From Stenotrophobium sp040387055 (lineage in GTDB: Bacteria > Pseudomonadota > Gammaproteobacteria > Nevskiales > Nevskiaceae), in NCBI GenBank assembly GCA_040387055.1, contig JAZKEM010000094.1, positions 1-45,498 on the forward strand: 45,498 nt of DNA, given 5' to 3'. A program made the position numbers and the translations under genes. The notes below the pieces were generated by a model, which saw only the letters and a program-made list of their open reading frames with translations, was not told the DNA's origin and ran no database searches. Each line of letters starts with the position of its first letter. The first letter of the stretch is position 1. Shown in pieces: positions 39,574 through 45,498 of this stretch.

Positions 39574-40473
39574 ATGCGTATTCGCAAGGCTGTATTTCCC
39601 GTCGCCGGCATGGGCACGCGCTTTTTACCCGCGACCAAGGCGAGCGCCAAGGAAATGCTCCCCGTTGTTGATAAGCCACTGATTCAGTATGCCGTGCAAG
39701 AAGCCGTTAGCGCGGGTGCACAGGAACTGATCTTTATCACCGGTCGCTCGAAGAATTCCATCATGGATCACTTCGATAAAGCTTACGAACTTGAAGCGGA
39801 ACTTGCCGCCAAAGGCAAAGGCAAATTGCTGGAGCTGGTGCAAGAAGTTCTGCCCCCCGGCGTCACTTGTATCTTCATTCGTCAGGCTGAAGCCCTAGGC
39901 TTGGGTCATGCGGTGCTGTGCGCAGCGCCAGCAGTTGGCGACGAAGATTTCTGCGTGATTCTTGCTGACGATCTTATCGACGGAAAATTGCGCCCTTGCT
40001 TAGCGCAGATGCAGCGCGTGTATCAGGAATACGGCACCAGCGTGATCGCCACGCAGCGCGTGCCCAAGTCTGAGATCAGCGGTTACGGTGTGGTCGATAT
40101 CAAGCCCGTTGGTGAAGGCATCGGCGAAATTCGTCGCATTGTTGAAAAGCCAAAAGCAGAAGATGCACCTAGCGATCTGGCCGTAGTGGGCCGCTACATC
40201 TTGACGCCGCGCATTTTCAAATTGTTGGAGCGTACGCCGCGTGGTGCAGGTGGCGAGATTCAATTGACCGACGCAATCAGCATGTTGCTGCAAGAGCAGA
40301 CGGTGCTGTCATATCAATTTGAAGGCACGCGTTACGACTGCGGCAGCAAGTTGGGTTATCTCAAGGCCAATGTTGAATACGGTCTCAAGCATCCTGAGTT
40401 GGCGGATGATTTCCGTAAGTATCTGACCGCGCTTTCAGGCGATTTGTTGAAGTCGGATAGCGCAAAGAAATGA
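39574..40473 (+). CDS. galU: UTP-glucose-1-phosphate uridylyltransferase GalU
   Basis: This 299-residue enzyme makes UDP-glucose for polysaccharide and LPS synthesis. The nucleotide motif GMGTRFLPATK (12-22) with Lys22, then EMLPVVDKPLIQYAVQEA, and ILADDLIDG are characteristic. The ribosome site AGGAGA lies about nine bases upstream of the ATG. UDP-glucose is also a route to envelope sugars, but nothing here shows a link to the arabinofuranose operon. Confidence 0.96.
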   Translation: MRIRKAVFPVAGMGTRFLPATKASAKEMLPVVDKPLIQYAVQEAVSAGAQELIFITGRSKNSIMDHFDKAYELEAELAAKGKGKLLELVQEVLPPGVTCIFIRQAEALGLGHAVLCAAPAVGDEDFCVILADDLIDGKLRPCLAQMQRVYQEYGTSVIATQRVPKSEISGYGVVDIKPVGEGIGEIRRIVEKPKAEDAPSDLAVVGRYILTPRIFKLLERTPRGAGGEIQLTDAISMLLQEQTVLSYQFEGTRYDCGSKLGYLKANVEYGLKHPELADDFRKYLTALSGDLLKSDSAKK

Positions 40474-40575
40474 ACGTTGTAGAGCCATTGATCACAGAAG
40501 CATAAAGAGACGGAGTCAGGCGGGGCGCCTTGCTCCACCTGATGTGCGATTAAGCAAGGACGGGTGGAAGGCAAT

Positions 40576-43425
40576 ATGAGCGGTAGCAAGTATCAAAGCT
40601 TTATTGAGTCATCGACGATCAACGGCGCCAATGCGCCTTATATCGAGGCTTACTACGAGCAGTTTCTCGAGAACCCGGAATCGGTTGATCCGACATGGCG
40701 TGCATATTTCCGCGGTGTGCAAGGCGCGGATGGTTATACGGATGTGCCGCATAGCCCAGTAATTGAACGCTTTGAAAAACTCGCGCGCGAACCGCGTCGT
40801 GTTGTCGCTGCAGAATCTGGCTTTGATGCGCAGGCTGCAGAAAAGCAGGCCGGTGTTCTTCGCCTGATCAACTATTACCGCGTGCGTGGTCACCAGGCTG
40901 CCAAGCTCGATCCGCTTGGTTTGGCGCCGCCGCAAAATGTGCCGGATCTTGATCCTGCATTCCATGGCCTCACCGCCTCAGATATCGATACCGTGTTCAA
41001 CACCGGTACGCTTGCAGCGGCTGATCGCCTGCCGCTCAAAGACATCATCCGCATTCTGAAGTCTGTCTACACCGACACCATCGGTGCGGAGTACATGTAC
41101 ATCACGGAAACGGCGCAGAAGCGCTGGATCCAAAAGCGTCTCGAAACCGTTGCGTTCCAGCCAAAGATCGCCGCTGAGCGTAAGCGCGATGTGTTGAAGC
41201 AGCTCGTCGCTGCTGAAGGTATCGAGCGTTATTTGCATAACAAGTATGTAGGGCAGAAGCGCTTCTCACTCGAAGGCGGTGATGCACTGATCCCAGCCAT
41301 GGATGAAGTGCTGCACGCTTGCGCTGAGCGCGATGTTGAAGAAGTTGTGATCGGCATGGCGCACCGCGGTCGCCTGAATGTGCTGATCAACGTTCTTGGC
41401 AAATCGCCAAAAGACTTGTTTGCAGAATTCGAAGGTAAATACTCTGCAGATTCACTGAGCCGTGCTGGCGACGTGAAATATCACATGGGCTTTTCGACCG
41501 ACGTCGAAGTCGCTGGCAAACGTCTGCACTTGGTGCTCGCGTTCAATCCTTCACATCTTGAAATTGTGAATCCTGTTGTTGAAGGCAGCGTCAAGGCACG
41601 TCAAACGCGTCGTCTCGATGAAGCCGGTCAGCGCGTAGTGCCTGTGTTGATTCACGGTGACGCTGCGTTTGCAGGTCAGGGTGTTGTGATGGAAACGTTG
41701 CAGCTCTCGCAGTCGAAAGGCTATGCGACGGGCGGTACGGTTCACATCATCGTCAACAATCAGATTGGTTTCACCACGCCGAATCCAATCGAAGCAACGC
41801 CGAATCACGAAGTGCGTACGTCACGTTACTGCACCGACTTGGCCAAGATGCTCGAAGCCCCGGTATTCCACGTTAACGGAGATGATCCGGAAGCCGTGGT
41901 GTTCGTCACGCGTCTGGCAATGGATTTCCGCAACGAATTCCACAAAGACGTCATCATCGACATCTGCTGCTATCGTCGCTGGGGTCATAACGAAGCTGAC
42001 GAGCCTTCAGTGACTTCGCCTGTTATGTACGAAGTGGTGAAGAAGCAACCGACCACCATGCAGCTCTACGCTGCGCGCCTGGAACAGGAAGGTACGGTTA
42101 GCAAGACTGATGCAGAAGGGCTGGTGCGCGAGTATCGCGATGGTCTTGATCGTGGCGAAAACACCGCCCGCAATACTTTGGGCTTGGTGGGCAATAAGTA
42201 CACCGTCAATTGGGGCAACTACCTCAAGGGCGAATGGGATACGCCGACCGATACCTCCGTTAGCCGCGATATGTTGAGTACGCTCAACACCAAGCTGCAG
42301 ACTTTGCCGGATGGCTTCACGCTGCATCCGCGCGTACAAAAAATTTACGAAGATCGCGCCAAGATGGCGGCAGGTGATTTGCCGATGGATTGGGGCTTCG
42401 CTGAGACGATGGCTTACGCCACGCTAGCCAACGAAGGCTTCAACATTCGTTTGTCAGGGCAAGACGTTCGTCGCGGTACGTTCTTCCATCGTCACGCCAC
42501 TGTGCATGATTACAAGAACGGCGCGCGCTATACGCCGCTGCGTCATCTGTCGACGGAGAAGTATCGTTTCGTCGTGCATGACACCTTGCTGTCAGAAGTC
42601 GGCGTACTCGGTTTTGAATACGGCTACAGCACCACCGACCCAGATTCATTGGTGATTTGGGAAGCGCAGTTCGGCGACTTTGCCAACGGCGCGCAGGTTC
42701 TGTTCGACCAATTTATTTCTAGCGGCTTTGCCAAGTGGGGCCGCCTCTGCGGGCTCGTGGTGTTCTTGCCACATGGTTTTGAAGGGCAGGGACCTGAGCA
42801 CTCTTCAGCGCGTCTCGAACGCTATCTGCAACTGTGTGCTGAAAACAACCAGCAGGTTTGTGTGCCGTCAACGCCGGCGCAGATGTTCCACATGCTGCGT
42901 CGTCAGATGAAGCGCAGCGCACGTCTGCCATTGATTGTGATGACGCCGAAGTCGCTATTGCGTCATCCGCTGTCCGTGTCATCACTGGAGGATTTGACCA
43001 AGGGTCAGTTCCAGACGGTGATTCAGGAAGTTGAAAAACTCGACGCCAAAAAAGTTACGCGCATCGTGTTCTGCTCCGGCAAGGTCTACTTTGATCTGGC
43101 GCAGGCACGTGAAAAGCAGAAGCTCAATAACGTCGCACTCGTGCGTATTGAACAGCTGTACCCATTCCCGCGTGATGGCTATGAGCAAGCGCTCAAGCAG
43201 TTCCCTAACGCCAAGGAAGTTCTGTGGTGTCAGGAAGAGCCAGAGAATCAGGGCGCGTGGTATCAGGTTAAACACCGCCTGGCGGTATATCTGCAGCCTC
43301 AGCAAAAGTTGATGTACTCCACGCGTAAGGGTGCCGCAACAACAGCCGTGGGTTATCTCAAGGTTCACCAAAAGCAGCAGGAAGAAGTGGTTAACGAAGC
43401 ACTTACCGGCGGTAAGCTGGTTTGA
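40576..43425 (+). CDS. sucA: 2-oxoglutarate dehydrogenase E1 component SucA
   Basis: This 949-residue thiamine-diphosphate enzyme decarboxylates 2-oxoglutarate in the TCA cycle. The N-terminal E2-binding segment (IEAYYEQFLENPESVD) is followed by cofactor and active-site regions: GMAHRGRLNVLINVLGK, HGDAAFAGQGVVMETL, and IIVNNQIGFTT. The pyrimidine half ends with the PLIVMTPKSLLRH region. I chose the ATG at 40576 because GGAAGG lies just upstream and the product begins MSGSKYQSF; a GTG at 40564 would add four residues. sucB follows after 58 bases. Confidence 0.97.
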   Translation: MSGSKYQSFIESSTINGANAPYIEAYYEQFLENPESVDPTWRAYFRGVQGADGYTDVPHSPVIERFEKLAREPRRVVAAESGFDAQAAEKQAGVLRLINYYRVRGHQAAKLDPLGLAPPQNVPDLDPAFHGLTASDIDTVFNTGTLAAADRLPLKDIIRILKSVYTDTIGAEYMYITETAQKRWIQKRLETVAFQPKIAAERKRDVLKQLVAAEGIERYLHNKYVGQKRFSLEGGDALIPAMDEVLHACAERDVEEVVIGMAHRGRLNVLINVLGKSPKDLFAEFEGKYSADSLSRAGDVKYHMGFSTDVEVAGKRLHLVLAFNPSHLEIVNPVVEGSVKARQTRRLDEAGQRVVPVLIHGDAAFAGQGVVMETLQLSQSKGYATGGTVHIIVNNQIGFTTPNPIEATPNHEVRTSRYCTDLAKMLEAPVFHVNGDDPEAVVFVTRLAMDFRNEFHKDVIIDICCYRRWGHNEADEPSVTSPVMYEVVKKQPTTMQLYAARLEQEGTVSKTDAEGLVREYRDGLDRGENTARNTLGLVGNKYTVNWGNYLKGEWDTPTDTSVSRDMLSTLNTKLQTLPDGFTLHPRVQKIYEDRAKMAAGDLPMDWGFAETMAYATLANEGFNIRLSGQDVRRGTFFHRHATVHDYKNGARYTPLRHLSTEKYRFVVHDTLLSEVGVLGFEYGYSTTDPDSLVIWEAQFGDFANGAQVLFDQFISSGFAKWGRLCGLVVFLPHGFEGQGPEHSSARLERYLQLCAENNQQVCVPSTPAQMFHMLRRQMKRSARLPLIVMTPKSLLRHPLSVSSLEDLTKGQFQTVIQEVEKLDAKKVTRIVFCSGKVYFDLAQAREKQKLNNVALVRIEQLYPFPRDGYEQALKQFPNAKEVLWCQEEPENQGAWYQVKHRLAVYLQPQQKLMYSTRKGAATTAVGYLKVHQKQQEEVVNEALTGGKLV

Positions 43426-43483
43426 TTCTTGCTGCAAACGAATTCGCAAAAGTTAAAGAAGACAGACAAAAAGGAAAGCGAGC

Positions 43484-44710
43484 ATGAGCATAGAAATTAA
43501 AGTACCGAATCTGCCGGAGTCAGTGTCCTCGGCTATCGTTGCAACTTGGCACCTGAAAGCCGGTGATGCGGTGAAGCGTGAGCAGAACATGCTCGACCTC
43601 GAAACCGATAAGGTCATGCTCGAAGTGCCTTCGACTGTTGACGGCATTCTCAAAGAAATTCGCGTACAGGCTGGCGCAACGGTTCAGGCCGGTGATGTGA
43701 TCGGTATCGTTGAAGAAGGCGTTGCCGCTGCTGCCGCGCCTGCGCCTGCACCTGCACAAGCTGCTGCTGCCGCGGCTGTGCCTACTGCAAGCGCTGCAGG
43801 CGCAATGAGCAGCGACGACGGTCAGAGCCCTGCAGTACGTAAATTGCTGTCAGAGCTGGGTCTGTCTGCTTCGCAGATTGCTGGCACCGGTAAAGGTGGG
43901 CGCCTCACGATTGAAGACGTGAAAGCGCATGCTGCTAAACCAGCACCTGCCGCAGCCGCTAAGCCTGCTGCCGCTCCTGCTGCGCCAGCTGCACCTCGTG
44001 CCTTGGGTGCTCGCGAAGAACAGCGCGTGCCGATGACGCGTATCCGTGCACGTATCGCTGAACGCTTGATTGAAGCGCAGTCGACCGCTGCCATGCTCAC
44101 CACTTTTAATGAAGTTGATCTCAAAGCGATCAATGACATTCGTGCCAAGTACAAAGATCAATTTGAAAAGGCTCACGGCGTGAAACTTGGTTTCATGTCG
44201 TTCTTCGTGCGCGCTGTTATCGAAGCACTGAAGAAGTATCCGGCTGTAAATGCCTCGATCGATGGCAACGACATTATTTATCACGGTTACTACGACATCG
44301 GCATCGCTGTGTCGTCGCCGCGTGGTTTGGTTGTTCCAATTCTGCGTGATGTTGATCAGATGTCTTTTGCTGATATCGAAAAAGCCATCGCGGCTTACGG
44401 TGCAAAAGCCAAAGACAACAAGCTGACGATGGAAGATCTCAGCGGTGGTACGTTCTCGGTCACCAACGGTGGCATCTTCGGCTCGATGATGTCGACGCCG
44501 ATCCTGAACCCCCCACAGAGCGCGATTCTCGGCATGCACGGCATCACTGAACGGCCAGTTGTGGTGAACGGTGAGATCGTGATTCGCCCGATGATGTATC
44601 TGGCGATGACCTACGATCACCGCATCATTGATGGTCGCGAGGCCGTGTTGAGCTTGCGTACGATCAAAGAGTGCTTGGAAGACCCAGCTAAGTTGCTGCT
44701 GCAGCTCTAA
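43484..44710 (+). CDS. sucB: 2-oxoglutarate dehydrogenase E2 component SucB (dihydrolipoyl succinyltransferase)
   Basis: This 408-residue core subunit has a lipoyl domain with lipoylated Lys43 (LETDKVMLEVPS), an Ala/Pro-rich linker, an E3-binding domain (SPAVRKLLSELGLSASQIAG, about 111-145), a second Ala/Pro linker, and a catalytic domain ending in DHRIIDGREAV, with His379 and Asp383. AAGGAAAG lies upstream of the ATG. A strong terminator follows, so the E3 gene (lpd) is not part of this operon in the window. Confidence 0.97.
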   Translation: MSIEIKVPNLPESVSSAIVATWHLKAGDAVKREQNMLDLETDKVMLEVPSTVDGILKEIRVQAGATVQAGDVIGIVEEGVAAAAAPAPAPAQAAAAAAVPTASAAGAMSSDDGQSPAVRKLLSELGLSASQIAGTGKGGRLTIEDVKAHAAKPAPAAAAKPAAAPAAPAAPRALGAREEQRVPMTRIRARIAERLIEAQSTAAMLTTFNEVDLKAINDIRAKYKDQFEKAHGVKLGFMSFFVRAVIEALKKYPAVNASIDGNDIIYHGYYDIGIAVSSPRGLVVPILRDVDQMSFADIEKAIAAYGAKAKDNKLTMEDLSGGTFSVTNGGIFGSMMSTPILNPPQSAILGMHGITERPVVVNGEIVIRPMMYLAMTYDHRIIDGREAVLSLRTIKECLEDPAKLLLQL

Positions 44711-44724
44711 GGTCATGTGATTTT

Positions 44725-44751
44725 AAAACGCCCCGGATTCCGGGGCGTTTT
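44725..44751 (+). terminator. Rho-independent terminator after sucB
   Basis: A 12-bp stem (AAAACGCCCCGG / CCGGGGCGTTTT) closes an ATT loop, ending in a T-rich run. It lies 15 bases after the sucB stop. Confidence 0.94.
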
Positions 44752-44827
44752 GTTTGGTGCCGAGAAATCTTGCCCTGCTGTCGATACGGCGCTTGCGCAC
44801 TCTTTGGGTCTAGGCATACTGCTCTGC

Positions 44828-45498
44828 ATGGCCGCGATCCCTCTACACAATCAGCCGATTCCATTTATTACTTTGCCGAATTGGGTGAAGGCGGCGGCGC
44901 ATTGTGGATTTAATATCCAACCAATTTTCCGTGATCTCGGAATTCAGACAGATCTGATTCATCTCGAGAGCGCCACCATCGAACCTGCTTTGTTGTTGAA
45001 GGTGATGGAGGCCTGTATCGCACGTTCACCTAAGCATCATTTTCCTTTTGTATTGGGTGAAACTTTTGCGTTTGAATATCTGCCAGACATTGAAACTTTC
45101 CTAACGACGAGCCCAACATTGCGTGAGGCTGCGCGTGTTTTCGACTGGGTTCGTGAATTGATCAATCCGATGATCAATGTGCAGCTGATTGAAGATGGAG
45201 AGTTGGCAGCGTTGACTTTGATTGATGCTGGCGATGGCCGCGAAATCGGGCCGCCTTATTTTCGCGAAACCATTTTTGCGTCCGTACTCAAATTTGGTCG
45301 CATGCTATTAGGTGAGCCAGTACCGTTCTATCGTTTGCAGATGCGCCATGCGCCGCCCAGCTACGCCGCCGCTTACGATGAGTTCTTTCGCGTGCCAGTG
45401 CTGTTCAATCAACCGCGCTATGCCTTGGAAATTAAGCGCGAGTTGTTGGACCGTCCTTTGGACAGCGCGTTTCCTGCATTGCATCAGCAAGCCGAATA
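44828..45498 (+). CDS. AraC-family regulator, N-terminal sensor domain (cut by window end)
   Basis: A reading frame opens at ATG 44828 and stays open to the window edge (223 codons). The product resembles the arabinose-binding-type N-terminal domain (PF12625 group) of OruR/ArgR-like AraC regulators: the N-terminal region with AAAHCGFNIQPIFRDLGI, and FFRVPVLFNQPRYALEIKRE near the end, followed by LLDRPL. The helix-turn-helix part would lie beyond the window. This group senses small metabolites in many proteobacteria. Its target genes and ligand are not visible; its relation to sucAB is only positional, since the sucB terminator intervenes. Confidence 0.75.
   Translation, partial: MAAIPLHNQPIPFITLPNWVKAAAHCGFNIQPIFRDLGIQTDLIHLESATIEPALLLKVMEACIARSPKHHFPFVLGETFAFEYLPDIETFLTTSPTLREAARVFDWVRELINPMINVQLIEDGELAALTLIDAGDGREIGPPYFRETIFASVLKFGRMLLGEPVPFYRLQMRHAPPSYAAAYDEFFRVPVLFNQPRYALEIKRELLDRPLDSAFPALHQQAE

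Noticed and set aside
43850..44716. A 288-codon minus-strand frame opposite sucB.
   Set aside because: sucB is unambiguous and the antisense frame has no domain, no ribosome site and ends in the terminator region.

Overview
The window reads as chromosome of a Gram-negative, aerobic gammaproteobacterium-like organism. Evidence: a complete c-type cytochrome maturation operon in the order ccmABCDEFGHI, an E1/E2 pair of 2-oxoglutarate dehydrogenase, two OmpA-type outer-membrane proteins with thrombospondin-3 repeats, a lipobox-bearing lipoprotein, and an acyclic-terpene/acyl-CoA catabolic cluster of the Pseudomonas Atu type. The species cannot be named from the sequence. No tRNA, rRNA, CRISPR array, phage gene or insertion sequence was found.

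Layout. 61-1742 (+): etfBA, closed by a terminator that can serve both strands. 1806-10344 (-): a tightly overlapped seven-gene operon, read right to left: acyltransferase, HAD-UbiA fusion, GtrA, DprE1-like oxidase, DprE2-like reductase, and two tandem GT-C glycosyltransferases resembling the arabinofuranosyltransferase AftB. Together these predict a lipid-linked D-arabinofuranose donor pathway plus transfer machinery, best known from mycobacteria. 10792-13052: two more acyltransferases, one on each strand, overlapping at their 3' ends. 13203-20491: SDR, TetR regulator, then carboxylase beta, acyl-CoA dehydrogenase, hydratase and biotin-carboxylase alpha, matching atuC-D-E-F. 20742-26940: two OmpA paralogues with nearly identical 3' ends, flanking an Ig-like-domain lipoprotein and an alpha/beta hydrolase. 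27130-30674: acyl-CoA dehydrogenase, long-chain acyl-CoA synthetase, glutathione S-transferase. 30767-31618: folD. 31721-38498: ccm operon. 38677-44710: MaoC-like hydratase, galU, sucA, sucB. 44828-end: an AraC-family regulator cut by the window edge.

How the genes fit together. The acyl-CoA dehydrogenases at 16456 and 27130 would pass electrons to the ETF at 61-1742. The Atu-like cluster would feed branched terpenoid acyl-CoAs into central metabolism, and sucAB runs the 2-oxoglutarate step of the TCA cycle. The cytochrome c maturation operon fits a respiring cell. The most unusual element is the D-arabinofuranose operon: gtrA-dprE1-dprE2 keep the gene order I know from Mycobacterium, the phosphoribosyltransferase carries its own phosphatase domain, and three acyltransferases lie in or beside the cluster. 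The acceptor that receives arabinose (LPS, glycolipid, pilin or other) is not in the window.
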